Assembly (NCBI GenBank): GCA_002837195.1
Contig: KZ478063.1
Location: 190,584-254,583, forward strand
DNA: 64,000 nt
Direction of reading: 5' to 3'
Origin: Enterobacterales bacterium CwR94
GTDB taxonomy: Bacteria; Pseudomonadota; Gammaproteobacteria; Enterobacterales; Enterobacteriaceae
Of the stretch, positions 51,681 to 60,492 are shown piece by piece. A program made the translations under genes and the position numbers. Numbering within the stretch: the stretch's first letter is position 1; each line of letters starts with the position of its first letter. Below the pieces are notes generated by a model. It had not been told where the DNA came from. It did no database searches and worked only from the letters and a program-made list of their open reading frames with translations.

Positions 51681-52655
51681 ATGTCTGTCGAGCAACGCGT
51701 TTATCACTATTCTGCCGTCATGATGGGATCTCCCATTCTCCTGACTCTTTTCGAAAATAATGAATCCCTCGCCCGTGATGTCTTTCGGTTAATCAAACAA
51801 CAGGAAAACCTGTTTACCGTTAACCGTGCACACTCTGAAGTCATGTCAGTTAATCAGGCGGCAGGCGTGCATCCTGTGGTGCTCAGTGCGCCCGTATTTT
51901 CGCTGATCTGCCAGGCAAAGGCGGTCAGCCTGTTAGCCAACAGTTGTTTTAATCTCACTATTGGCCCGTTGGTGAAACGCTGGAAAATTGGTTTTCAGGG
52001 CGACAGGGTGCCGCCAGCCGACGAGATAGCGACACTGCTGGCGATCACCGATCCGCGCCAGGTCGTCGTAGACGTCGACACGCAGTCGGTGTTTCTGACG
52101 CAGCCCGGCATGGAAATTGACCTCGGGGCGATTGCAAAAGGCTATATTGCCGATCGGGTGCGTGATTATCTGCGGCAACAACAGGTGGAAAACGCGCTGA
52201 TCAATCTGGGCGGAAACGTACATACCTTAGGCGGCGTGCAGGCGAGTAACGGTTGGGCGATTGGTTTGAAAAAGCCGTTTGCCGCAGCCGATGCGTTGGT
52301 GGGCGTTATCGAGGTACGGGATAAGTCGGTTGTCACTTCCGGTATCTATGAGCGCTACTTTATGCAGCAGGGGCGTTGCTATCACCATATCCTCGATCCG
52401 AAAACCGGCTACCCACTGGATAATGAATTACTCAGTGTCACCATTATCTCTGATCGCTCCCTCGACGGTGACATCTACACAACATTGCTGTACGGCATGG
52501 GCGTTGTGCAGGGCAGCGCTTATCTGGCGGATAAACCTGATATCGAGGCCATTTTTGTCACGCGCGATCGTGAAGTCATTTTTTCGTCGCAGCGCCAGTT
52601 TGCTTTTCAACTACTGGACACGGACTACCGCTTATCACCATTGCCACAAGCGTGA
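51681..52655 (+). CDS. apbE: cytosolic FAD:protein FMN transferase (ApbE family)
   Basis: A 324-residue ApbE-family enzyme that moves FMN from FAD to a threonine of FMN_bind proteins. Motifs are EIDLGAIAKGYIADRV, LINLGGNVHTLGG, HHILDPKTGYPL and GDIYTTLLYGMG (metal-binding region). Unlike the periplasmic ApbE lipoproteins there is no signal peptide or lipobox, so it acts in the cytosol. Directly downstream of the fusion reductase, whose FMN_bind domain is the obvious target. The ribosome site is GAGG, seven bases from the ATG. Its last 21 bases overlap ygfA on the other strand. Confidence 0.92.
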   Translation: MSVEQRVYHYSAVMMGSPILLTLFENNESLARDVFRLIKQQENLFTVNRAHSEVMSVNQAAGVHPVVLSAPVFSLICQAKAVSLLANSCFNLTIGPLVKRWKIGFQGDRVPPADEIATLLAITDPRQVVVDVDTQSVFLTQPGMEIDLGAIAKGYIADRVRDYLRQQQVENALINLGGNVHTLGGVQASNGWAIGLKKPFAAADALVGVIEVRDKSVVTSGIYERYFMQQGRCYHHILDPKTGYPLDNELLSVTIISDRSLDGDIYTTLLYGMGVVQGSAYLADKPDIEAIFVTRDREVIFSSQRQFAFQLLDTDYRLSPLPQA

Positions 52656-53231
52656 CGGGGTTAGCACCGCAGGCAGGGGGATATCCCAGCTCTGCGCAGG
52701 GAGTGAGTCAACCTGCTGACAATCGTGCGCTAAACCCACGCGCTGAAAACCGTACTGCTGCCAGCACTGCAACGTGCGATCGTAAAACCCGCCGCCCATC
52801 CCTAAACGCTGCCCCTGAGTATCAAAGGCCACCAGCGGCATCATTAAAACATCCAGTTGTGCCAGCGGCACTAATTGCTGAATGTCCAGCGGCGGCTCTG
52901 GGATGCGTAGGCGATTAGTGATCAGCGGCGTATCGGCACTGTAGCGTAAGAACAGCAGTTGGCCAGCAGAGAAAGGGTGCAGGACAGGCAGACAGACGGT
53001 CTTTCCCTGCTCCCACAGCGCCTGAATCAGCGGTTGGGTATCCAACTCACCATCCACTGACATAAAGAGGGCGACGGTGTGCGCGTTTATCACGGGACCA
53101 TACTGCAATGCGCGCGCCGTTACGGCGTGAGCAGCTTGCTGCTGTTGTGCTGGCGTCAGGGCACGCCGCTGCTGACGGATCTGTTGGCGTAATTGTTGAC
53201 GACGTTGCTGGTGTTGTTGCTGAGCGAGCAT
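52635..53231 (-). CDS. ygfA: 5-formyltetrahydrofolate cyclo-ligase
   Basis: A 198-residue enzyme that uses ATP to convert 5-formyl-tetrahydrofolate to 5,10-methenyl-tetrahydrofolate. The start MLAQQQHQQRRQQL at 53231 is chosen; the longer open frame reads into 6S RNA. The N-terminal 30 residues are unusually glutamine- and arginine-rich. The conserved LGMGGGFYDRTL and VLTPSRLWQW closing segment are present. It lies just downstream of ssrS, as in E. coli, where it is co-transcribed with 6S RNA. Confidence 0.95.
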   Translation of the reverse strand: MLAQQQHQQRRQQLRQQIRQQRRALTPAQQQQAAHAVTARALQYGPVINAHTVALFMSVDGELDTQPLIQALWEQGKTVCLPVLHPFSAGQLLFLRYSADTPLITNRLRIPEPPLDIQQLVPLAQLDVLMMPLVAFDTQGQRLGMGGGFYDRTLQCWQQYGFQRVGLAHDCQQVDSLPAQSWDIPLPAVLTPSRLWQW

Positions 53232-53287
53232 AAAGCACACTTCCAGAGGGAACGACGGTGATAATAAGGGAGTATGACAGAAGAGGT

Positions 53288-53473
53288 TGGAATCTCCGAG
53301 ATGCCGCCGCAGGCTGTAACCCTTGAACCCATGGTTCAAGGTGAATATGCCGTCGCAACCATCAGGCTTCTCGGACGAACCGAGCATGCTCACAGGTTAC
53401 AGAGCGCCACATTCTGTTTTGTTGCAATTATCGGCTCAGGGGACTGGCCCGCTTGCAAACATCTCAGAGAAAT
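53288..53473 (-). ncRNA. ssrS: 6S RNA
   Basis: About 186 bases on the minus strand, starting ATTTCTCTGAGATG and ending GGAGATTCC, both nearly identical to E. coli 6S RNA (184 bases). The closing stem (ATTTCTCTGAGAT with the 3' ATCTCGGAGATT side), the GGGCCAGTCCCCTGAGCCGAT segment and the GCATGCTCGG region around the open bulge are conserved. 6S RNA binds sigma-70 RNA polymerase in stationary phase. Flanked by zapA and ygfA as in E. coli. Confidence 0.95.
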
Positions 53474-53515
53474 TTTTTGCTACACCGTTACCCTAACACA
53501 AGTAACCCTGAAGCG

Positions 53516-53845
53516 TTATTCGAATTTTGTGCCCTGGCGATCGGTTATGCGACCTTGCTCAAGTAATGCTTGTTCAATGGTCTGTTGCAGCATGCGAATA
53601 CGTTGTTCCATGTTGGCCGCGTAATCTCGGGTCTTGCCCTTTTCTTGCGCCAGCTCATGACAGACGTTCAATGCAGCAATGAACACCAGTTGTTCTGTAT
53701 TGGTGACTCTAGTGCGAACTTTTAGATCTTGCAACCGTTGGTTGAGGTCATCGGCAGCTTGAGTCAGCGCTTCTTGCTGTTCAGGCGGACAATTTACTCG
53801 TAATGAACGGCCAAAAATTTGAATATCTACTGGTTGTGCAGACAT
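53516..53845 (-). CDS. zapA: cell division protein ZapA
   Basis: 109 residues from the ATG at 53845 ([19 protein letters not shown]), equal to E. coli ZapA; the longer open frame upstream is not conserved. ZapA crosslinks FtsZ filaments at the division site through an N-terminal FtsZ-binding domain and a C-terminal coiled coil (residues about 75-100). The ssrS RNA follows on the same strand. Confidence 0.96.
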   Translation of the reverse strand: MSAQPVDIQIFGRSLRVNCPPEQQEALTQAADDLNQRLQDLKVRTRVTNTEQLVFIAALNVCHELAQEKGKTRDYAANMEQRIRMLQQTIEQALLEQGRITDRQGTKFE

Positions 53846-54009
53846 GCCACCTTCCTGACTGATTACTGCGCCCGACATCCCGAACCCCGGGAACCGAAGG
53901 GGCGCCACTATAGCTACGCGTGAGTGAAGAAACAACCCCTTTCTGGAATCATTCAGGCACCTGGTGGTAGCATAACATGATCTATTCCAGCCAACGACGA
54001 TGAATGCGT

Positions 54010-54591
54010 ATGTCTAATCAAAACGAAGTGCCAGGCTATGACGCACTGGCGTCTGTACTCTCTCAGCAAGGTGTTGGTATGACACCCGCCGAAATGCACG
54101 GTCTGATCAGTGGTTTGATCTGCGGCGGTAATCAAGACAACAGTTGGACGACCTTGCTGCATGATCTGACTAACGAAGGTTTGGCCTTCTCACAGACCCT
54201 GGCCAATCCTTTAAGCCAACTCCGGCAAAACATCATGGAATCCCTTGAAGAAGATGTCTTCGCCTTTCAGGTGTGGTTGCCGGAAGGGGACGATATCACC
54301 GTTTTCGATCGTGCCGATGCGCTGGCCGGTTGGGTGAACCACTTTCTGTTAGGCCTCGGGGTGACACAACCCAAGCTCGATAAAGTGACTGGCGAGGCGG
54401 GGGAAGCCATCGACGATCTGCGCACCATTGCGCAACTGGGTTATGACGAAGATGAGGATGAAGAAGAGCTGGCGCAATCACTGGAAGAGGTGATTGAGTA
54501 TGTGCGCGTTGCGGCACTGCTGTGCTTTGATCACTTTACGCGTCCAGTTGGCCTGACTGCCGTTGAGAATCCAAAACCCACACTGCACTAA
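54010..54591 (+). CDS. ygfB: UPF0149 family protein YgfB
   Basis: A 193-residue UPF0149 protein matching E. coli YgfB (192 aa): [35 protein letters not shown] and an acidic stretch [10 protein letters not shown], closing in KPTLH. In Pseudomonas YgfB modulates beta-lactamase regulation; the role in enterics is unclear. The start could instead be the ATG at 54004. It heads the ygfB-pepP-ubiH-ubiI cluster. Confidence 0.94.
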   Translation: MSNQNEVPGYDALASVLSQQGVGMTPAEMHGLISGLICGGNQDNSWTTLLHDLTNEGLAFSQTLANPLSQLRQNIMESLEEDVFAFQVWLPEGDDITVFDRADALAGWVNHFLLGLGVTQPKLDKVTGEAGEAIDDLRTIAQLGYDEDEDEEELAQSLEEVIEYVRVAALLCFDHFTRPVGLTAVENPKPTLH

Positions 54592-54614
54592 ATTATCTAC
54601 AGGGAGAGCGTAAA

Positions 54615-55940
54615 ATGACGATCAGCCAACAGGAATTTATCCGCCGCCGCGAAGCGCTTATCAGCAAAATGGCTGCTGGCAGCGCCGCCGTGATGTTTGC
54701 CGCACCCGAGACCACGCGCAGTGCGGACAGTGAATATCCCTACCGCCAAAACAGCGATTTTTGGTACTTCACGGGCTTTAACGAGCCGGAAGCCGTGCTG
54801 GTGCTGATTAAAAGTGATGATAGCCATCATCACAGCGTGTTGTTTAATCGCCTGCGGGATAAAACCGCTGAAATTTGGTTTGGCCGTCGTTTAGGGCAGG
54901 ATGCCGCCCCTGAGAAATTGGCTGTTGATCGTGCGTTACCCTTCTCCGACATTGCTGAGCAGCTACCGCAGCTACTCAACGGTCTGGACACGGTGTATCA
55001 CGCACAAGGCCAATATGATTATGCCGATGCGTTGCTGTTTGCGGCGCTGCAAAAGCTACGCAATGGTGCGCGTCAGCGTCTGCGCGCGCCGGATACTTTA
55101 ACCGACTGGCGTCCATGGGTGCATGAGATGCGCCTGTTCAAATCGGCAGAAGAGTTGGCGATCATGCGAGAAGCCGGACGTATCAGCGCACTGGCGCACA
55201 CCCGCGCGATGGAAAAATGCCGCCCTGGCATGTTTGAATATCAGTTGGAAGGTGAGATTCAACATGAGTTCAATCGCCACGGCGCGCGTTTTCCTGCGTA
55301 CAACACCATCGTTGGTGCAGGGATCAATGGCTGCATTTTGCATTACACCGAAAATGAGAGCCAGATGCGCGAAGGCGAGCTGGTACTGATTGATGCCGGC
55401 TGTGAATTCCACGGCTATGCCGGTGATATCACGCGGACGTTTCCGGTGGGGGGCCGATTTAGCCCCGCTCAGCGTGAAATCTATGACATTGTGTTGCACT
55501 CCCTGAATACCGCATTAGCCCTGTTTAAACCGGGCATCAGCATCCGTGAGGTAAACGATGCGGTGGTGCGCATTATGGTCACGGGATTGGTGAAGCTCGG
55601 TGTGATGCAGGGTGACATCGATACACTGATCGCCGATAACCAGCATCGTGCTTTCTATATGCACGGTCTGGGCCACTGGCTGGGATTGGATGTGCACGAT
55701 GTGGGCGATTATGGCTCCCCGGATCGCGGGCGTATTTTAGAACCGGGCATGGTATTAACCGTCGAACCGGGTTTGTATATCGCCGAAGACGCAGAAGTGC
55801 CCGCTGCCTATCGCGGCATTGGCGTGCGTATCGAAGACAACATTCTGATTACCGCTGACGGCAATGAAAACTTCACCGCCAGCGTTGTCAAAGACGCTGA
55901 TCAGATCGAAGCCTTGATGGCGGCAGCAAAAGCGCTATGA
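54615..55940 (+). CDS. pepP: Xaa-Pro aminopeptidase
   Basis: 441 residues, the length of E. coli PepP, removing N-terminal residues that precede proline. The pita-bread domain carries manganese ligands in LIDAGCEFHGYAGDITRTFP (two Asp), HGLGHWLGLD (His), LTVEPGLYI (Glu) and GVRIEDN (Glu). It overlaps ubiH by four bases (ATGA), a sign of translational coupling. Confidence 0.97.
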   Translation: MTISQQEFIRRREALISKMAAGSAAVMFAAPETTRSADSEYPYRQNSDFWYFTGFNEPEAVLVLIKSDDSHHHSVLFNRLRDKTAEIWFGRRLGQDAAPEKLAVDRALPFSDIAEQLPQLLNGLDTVYHAQGQYDYADALLFAALQKLRNGARQRLRAPDTLTDWRPWVHEMRLFKSAEELAIMREAGRISALAHTRAMEKCRPGMFEYQLEGEIQHEFNRHGARFPAYNTIVGAGINGCILHYTENESQMREGELVLIDAGCEFHGYAGDITRTFPVGGRFSPAQREIYDIVLHSLNTALALFKPGISIREVNDAVVRIMVTGLVKLGVMQGDIDTLIADNQHRAFYMHGLGHWLGLDVHDVGDYGSPDRGRILEPGMVLTVEPGLYIAEDAEVPAAYRGIGVRIEDNILITADGNENFTASVVKDADQIEALMAAAKAL

Positions 55941-57115
55941 GTATTATCATTGCAGGCGGCGGGATGACCGGTGCCACACTGGCACTGGCTATCTCGTACC
56001 TTACACAGGGGCAACTGCCCGTCACGCTCATTGAAGCCAGTGAGCCGGATAATCGCACGCATCCGGGGTACGACGGACGCGCCATTGCCCTCGCCGATGG
56101 CACGTGCAAGCAGCTCGCAGCCATTAATTTATGGGGCACGCTGCAATCCTGTGCCACGCCCATTACCCATGTGCATGTGAGCGATCGCGGCCATGCCGGG
56201 TTCGTGAATTTGAATGCCGCAGAGTATGGGCTGAATGCGCTGGGCCAGGTCGTTGAATTGCATGATGTGGGCCAGCGTTTCTACCAGTGCTTAATGCGTG
56301 CGCCGGGTGTCACCGTGCATTGTCCTGCCAGCGTGGCGTCTGTTGAACGCAGCGCTGACCGCGTTGCAGTGACGCTGGACAATGGCACCGCGTTGACGGC
56401 GGCAATGTTAGTGGCCGCAGACGGGACGCGTTCTGCTCTGGCGGCATCCTGCGGTATTGGCTGGGAAACGGCGGATTATCAGCAAGTGGCGGTGATCGCC
56501 AATGTCTCCACGGCGCTACCGCATCAAGGGAAAGCCTTTGAGCGCTTTACCGAACATGGCCCATTGGCGTTATTACCGATGTCGCAAGGGCGTAGCTCAC
56601 TCGTCTGGTGTCACCCTCTGGCAGATCGTTCACGGGTAGACAGTTGGGACGATGCGACTTTCCTTACGCAATTGCAGCGCGCGTTTGGTTGGCGTCTGGG
56701 ACGAATTACACAGGTTGGGCAACGCCACAGCTATCCGCTGGCGTTGCACACTGCCTCACAACACGTTGCCCACCGCCTTGCGCTGGTGGGTAATGCCGCG
56801 CAAACGCTACACCCTATTGCCGGTCAGGGCTTTAATGTCGGGCTGCGTGATGTGATGTCGCTGGCTGAAACGCTGGCCGCAGCCTGGCGTCGCGGTGATG
56901 ACATCGGCAGCTACGGTGTTTTGCACCAATATCAGCAACGCCGTCAGCCAGATCAACAATCCACTATCGGCATAACTGATATGCTGGTGCAACTGTTTGC
57001 AAATCGCCATGCACCTTTAGTGGTGGGCCGTAATCTGGCCTTGATGGCGATGGATAATTTACCGCTGGCGCGTCATCGCCTGGCGAAACGCACGTTGGGC
57101 TGGGTCCCGCGCTGA
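55937..57115 (+). CDS. ubiH: 2-octaprenyl-6-methoxyphenol hydroxylase
   Basis: A 392-residue flavin monooxygenase of ubiquinone synthesis (C1 hydroxylation). The FAD motif IIIAGGGMTGATLALA, DG motif VAADGTRSALA and GD-like GNAAQTLHPIAGQGFNVGLRD are present. Gene order pepP-ubiH-ubiI is that of E. coli. Confidence 0.97.
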   Translation: MSIIIAGGGMTGATLALAISYLTQGQLPVTLIEASEPDNRTHPGYDGRAIALADGTCKQLAAINLWGTLQSCATPITHVHVSDRGHAGFVNLNAAEYGLNALGQVVELHDVGQRFYQCLMRAPGVTVHCPASVASVERSADRVAVTLDNGTALTAAMLVAADGTRSALAASCGIGWETADYQQVAVIANVSTALPHQGKAFERFTEHGPLALLPMSQGRSSLVWCHPLADRSRVDSWDDATFLTQLQRAFGWRLGRITQVGQRHSYPLALHTASQHVAHRLALVGNAAQTLHPIAGQGFNVGLRDVMSLAETLAAAWRRGDDIGSYGVLHQYQQRRQPDQQSTIGITDMLVQLFANRHAPLVVGRNLALMAMDNLPLARHRLAKRTLGWVPR

Positions 57116-57123
57116 GGAGAAAC

Positions 57124-58326
57124 ATGCAATCGTTTGATGTAATCATTGCCGGTGGCGGAATGGTTGGACTGGCCGTGGCCTGTGGTTTACAGGGCAGTGG
57201 ATTACGCATTGCGGTGCTGGAACAACAGGCGCCAGAAGCGTTTAACGCCCAATCGGCTCCTCAGTTACGCGTGTCGGCCATTAATGCCGCCAGTGAGCGA
57301 CTGCTCCAGCATCTTGATGTGTGGTCTTCGATTTTGGCGCTGCGTGCTGCGGCGTATCACGGCATGGAAGTGTGGGAGCGCGACAGCTTCGGTGAAATTC
57401 GGTTTGATGATGATCATCAGGGGTTGAGCCATCTGGGGCATATCATTGAAAACGCGGCGATTCATCAGGCGTTATGGCAAAAAGCCAGCGACTTAAGCGA
57501 TGTCACGCTGTTGACACCGGCGGCACTCCAGCAGGTGGCGTTTGGCGACAACGAAGCCTTTGTTACGCTAAGCGATGGCAGTATGATGACCGCCCGCTTG
57601 CTGGTGGCGGCCGACGGGGCAAATTCCTGGCTGCGTAACAAAGCCGATATCCCGCTGACCTTTTGGGATTACGATCACCATGCATTAGTTGCGAATATCC
57701 GCACGGCGTTGCCCCATCAGGCGGTCGCGCGTCAGGTGTTTCATGGCGACGGTATTTTGGCGTTTCTGCCGCTGCAGGACCCGCATTTATGCTCCATTGT
57801 CTGGTCGGTCTCACCGCAGGAAGCCACGCGTTTACAGGCGATGCCCGCAGCGGTGTTTAATCAACAGCTCTCTGTGGCGTTTGATCTGCGTCTGGGCTTG
57901 TGTGAGGTGGAGGGCGAGCGTAAAACCTTCCCGCTTACCGGGCGCTATGCGCGTCAGTTTGCCGCGCACCGGCTGGCGTTAGTCGGGGATGCTGCACACA
58001 CCATCCACCCGTTAGCAGGACAAGGCGTCAACCTGGGCTTTATGGATGCGGCCATGCTGATAGGTGAAATTCGTCGTTTACACCAGCAAGGCAAAGACAT
58101 TGGTGAGCATCTGTGGCTGCGACGCTATGAACGCAATCGCAAGCAGAGTGCCGCACTGATGCTGGCGGGGATGCAGGGCTTTCGTGAACTGTTTGCCGGA
58201 CAGCACCCGGCGAAGAAACTGGTGCGTGATATCGGTTTAAAACTGGCCGATACGCTGCCGGGCGTGAAACCGCGATTGCTGCAACAGGCCATGGGGCTAC
58301 ACGATTTACCGGAGTGGTTGCGGTAA
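57124..58326 (+). CDS. ubiI: 2-octaprenylphenol hydroxylase
   Basis: A 400-residue flavin monooxygenase (VisC) responsible for C5 hydroxylation in ubiquinone synthesis. FAD motif IIAGGGMVGLAVACGL and LVGDAAHTIHPLAGQGVNLG are seen. It starts eight bases after ubiH with GAGGAGA. In E. coli gcvTHP follows; here a hairpin and a lipoprotease gene follow instead. Confidence 0.97.
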   Translation: MQSFDVIIAGGGMVGLAVACGLQGSGLRIAVLEQQAPEAFNAQSAPQLRVSAINAASERLLQHLDVWSSILALRAAAYHGMEVWERDSFGEIRFDDDHQGLSHLGHIIENAAIHQALWQKASDLSDVTLLTPAALQQVAFGDNEAFVTLSDGSMMTARLLVAADGANSWLRNKADIPLTFWDYDHHALVANIRTALPHQAVARQVFHGDGILAFLPLQDPHLCSIVWSVSPQEATRLQAMPAAVFNQQLSVAFDLRLGLCEVEGERKTFPLTGRYARQFAAHRLALVGDAAHTIHPLAGQGVNLGFMDAAMLIGEIRRLHQQGKDIGEHLWLRRYERNRKQSAALMLAGMQGFRELFAGQHPAKKLVRDIGLKLADTLPGVKPRLLQQAMGLHDLPEWLR

Positions 58327-58332
58327 TTCACC

Positions 58333-58359
58333 GTTATCTGGCCGCAAAGGCCAGATAAC
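58333..58359. terminator. hairpin between ubiI and the lipoprotease gene
   Basis: An 11-base perfect stem GTTATCTGGCC / GGCCAGATAAC with a five-base loop between convergent genes, without a T-run. Confidence 0.55.
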
Positions 58360-58360
58360 A

Positions 58361-58984
58361 CTACTCAATGGATTGCGCCAGCCACTGCGCAAACTTCGCA
58401 TACGGCACATACAGCGACACATCTTTATAGAGCGTTTTGCCACTGGCGTTATCGTTAATTTCATCGCTGAATCCCACGATCACGCCACCCAGCGTGTCGT
58501 CGCTGGCGTTATACACCGCGCCACCCGACATGCCTTTCACCACGCCAGCATTGGTCGCGACCAGTACGCAGCCTGGCTTATTCCATTTGGTATCGAGTGA
58601 CGTATTGATCAAGTTGGTGCCACTGCTACTGACGGGCATGGCAGAGACAAAGCTGTAGCCATACAGATTCACATTGTCGCCAATCTGGCTATTGCGAAAG
58701 CGAGGAGGGTGCATCAAATCCGGGTTTTTGTGGTACACCACCGCCAAATCGCACTGCGGATGCCAGGCTTTTACTTTGTAGGTGGAATACTTTGCCACGT
58801 GCGCGGCCGTCAGACTGTATTCCGGCGTGAGTGGGATCGTGGTGCCGAGCGTGCCTAAACCCATAATGGTGGGAATGCCAGTAAAAGTGACATCCACGCG
58901 TTTCCCGGCTTCCTTGCTGTACTCATATTTTCCCACCGAGCAGCCACTTAGCAGCCCGACAAGGACGAAAATACCCCATCGCAT
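58361..58984 (-). CDS. trypsin-like serine protease lipoprotein
   Basis: A 207-residue protein with a lipoprotein signal (MRWGIFVLVGLLSGC; Cys15 lipidated) and a trypsin-like fold. The candidate triad is His in SLTAAHVA, Asp in PQCDLAVVYH and Ser in KGMSGGAVYN. It is shorter than DegP/DegS and has no PDZ domain. I do not recognise a specific E. coli counterpart. Residue 2 after the cysteine is Ser, so outer-membrane sorting is expected. Substrate and role are unknown. Confidence 0.75.
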   Translation of the reverse strand: MRWGIFVLVGLLSGCSVGKYEYSKEAGKRVDVTFTGIPTIMGLGTLGTTIPLTPEYSLTAAHVAKYSTYKVKAWHPQCDLAVVYHKNPDLMHPPRFRNSQIGDNVNLYGYSFVSAMPVSSSGTNLINTSLDTKWNKPGCVLVATNAGVVKGMSGGAVYNASDDTLGGVIVGFSDEINDNASGKTLYKDVSLYVPYAKFAQWLAQSIE

Positions 58985-59328
58985 CGCTTTCTCCTTTTAT
59001 TGACCGCCATACCCAGGTTGATTATCGGCGACGGTATCCAAATGCTTATACGAAATGCTCATTTCATTATTAGGTTTACCGCCGCAGATACTAGCCATGG
59101 AAACAAAATGAAAAGATTCAAGACCCGAATACCATGGATTGTTGCGTCTTAAGCAACAGAGCCTTGCAGTCGGTGGGGTGTATGGCGTTATGTGCCTGTG
59201 CTATTAATAATAGGGTGTGACGCAGATCAACAATTGATGTTTATTATAACGCGTCACTCCACTGTGCCTTTGGGCCCGCAAACACCGTGCGGGGCGGCCT
59301 TCTTTTGTGTTTTTGGGGAGTCAATGAC
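58985..59328. other. 344-base gap upstream of the MFS gene
   Basis: No convincing gene is seen. It contains a CRP-like TGTGA-CGCAGA-TCAAC (59216-59231), an overlapping ATCAA-CAA-TTGAT palindrome (59226-59238) and a GC-rich stretch just before the MFS ribosome site. Confidence 0.5.
59216..59231 (+). promoter_or_regulatory. CRP-like site upstream of the MFS gene
   Basis: TGTGA-CGCAGA-TCAAC has a perfect left half and a weak right half of the CRP consensus, about 100 bases before the MFS start. Confidence 0.35.
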
Positions 59329-60492
59329 ATGCCTGTTTCATTATTAGCTCTGGCGCTTAGTGCCTTTGCTATTGGTACCACTGAGTTCGTGATTATGGGG
59401 CTGTTGCCCGAGGTGGCGAACGATTTACAGGTATCAATACCCTCTGCGGGCTGGCTGATCAGCGGCTACGCATTGGGTGTGGCGATTGGCGCACCGATCA
59501 TGGCGTTGCTAACGGCAAAATTGCCGCGTAAACGCACGCTGATCCTCCTGATGATTATTTTTATTATCGGCAACATTCTGTGTGCACTGGCCTACAGCTA
59601 TAACCTGCTGATGTTGGCACGTGTCATTACGGCGCTGTGCCATGGTGCGTTCTTTGGGATTGGCGCGGTGGTGGCGGCCAGTTTGGTGGCCCCCAATAAG
59701 CAGGCCTCTGCGGTGGCGCTGATGTTTACCGGGTTAACGCTGGCGAATGTGCTGGGCGTGCCGCTGGGCACCTGGTTTGGCCAATTATTTGGCTGGCGTG
59801 CCACCTTCTGGGGCGTATCGGTGATTGGCGTGCTGGCTTTTATTGCGTTGATCGTCAGCCTGCCCAATAACAAGGATGAAAAGCCGGTCAATCTGGCAAG
59901 CGAAGTCAGCGCTCTGGCGAATGGCAAGCTGTGGTTGTCGCTGCTGATGACGGTCTTTTTTGCCGCCGCGATGTTTGCTTTGTTCAGCTATATTGCGCCA
60001 ATGCTGCTTGAAGTCACGGGCATCACCGATCGCGGTGTGAGCTGGACACTGTTCCTGATCGGTGCCGGGTTAACCGTCGGCAACATTATCGGTGGCAAGC
60101 TGGCGGACTGGCGGGTGTCGTTCAGTTTGATTCTGAGCTTCTCATTGATTGCGCTGTTCTCACTGCTATTCAGTTGGACCAGCCACGCCCTGTGGATGGC
60201 TGAAATCACGTTATTCCTGTGGGCAATGGCCACCTTCGCCACGGTCCCTGGATTGCAAATTAACGTGGTGCGCCACGGAAAAGACGCGCCTAATCTGGTT
60301 TCAACACTGAATATCTCAGCCTTTAACGTTGGCAATGCCTTAGGGGCCTGGGTGGGAGGTGCTGTGATCAATAAAGGTTTTGGTCTGACCGCAGTGCCGG
60401 TAGCCGCGGCTGTAATAGCAGCAATCGGTTTTGCGGTCTGCCTGATCACCTTTCGGCGCACGCCCAATCAGGCTGAACCGGTACGTGCTTGA
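59329..60492 (+). CDS. MFS efflux transporter, AraJ/YdhP-like
   Basis: A 387-residue DHA1-family major facilitator protein with about 12 membrane helices. It resembles E. coli YdhP and AraJ: FAIGTTEFVIMGLLPEVA, motif A-like APIMALLTAKLPRKRTL and HGAFFGIGAVVAASLV. The start MPVSLLALAL at 59329 has TGGGGAG eight bases upstream; an earlier ATG adds 14 residues. Export substrate is unknown. Its 3' end overlaps lysR by 25 bases on the opposite strand. Confidence 0.88.
   Translation: MPVSLLALALSAFAIGTTEFVIMGLLPEVANDLQVSIPSAGWLISGYALGVAIGAPIMALLTAKLPRKRTLILLMIIFIIGNILCALAYSYNLLMLARVITALCHGAFFGIGAVVAASLVAPNKQASAVALMFTGLTLANVLGVPLGTWFGQLFGWRATFWGVSVIGVLAFIALIVSLPNNKDEKPVNLASEVSALANGKLWLSLLMTVFFAAAMFALFSYIAPMLLEVTGITDRGVSWTLFLIGAGLTVGNIIGGKLADWRVSFSLILSFSLIALFSLLFSWTSHALWMAEITLFLWAMATFATVPGLQINVVRHGKDAPNLVSTLNISAFNVGNALGAWVGGAVINKGFGLTAVPVAAAVIAAIGFAVCLITFRRTPNQAEPVRA

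Noticed and set aside
59109-59153. A 14-codon frame MKRFKTRIPWIVAS upstream of the MFS gene
   Set aside because: No adequate ribosome site and far from the next gene; probably chance.
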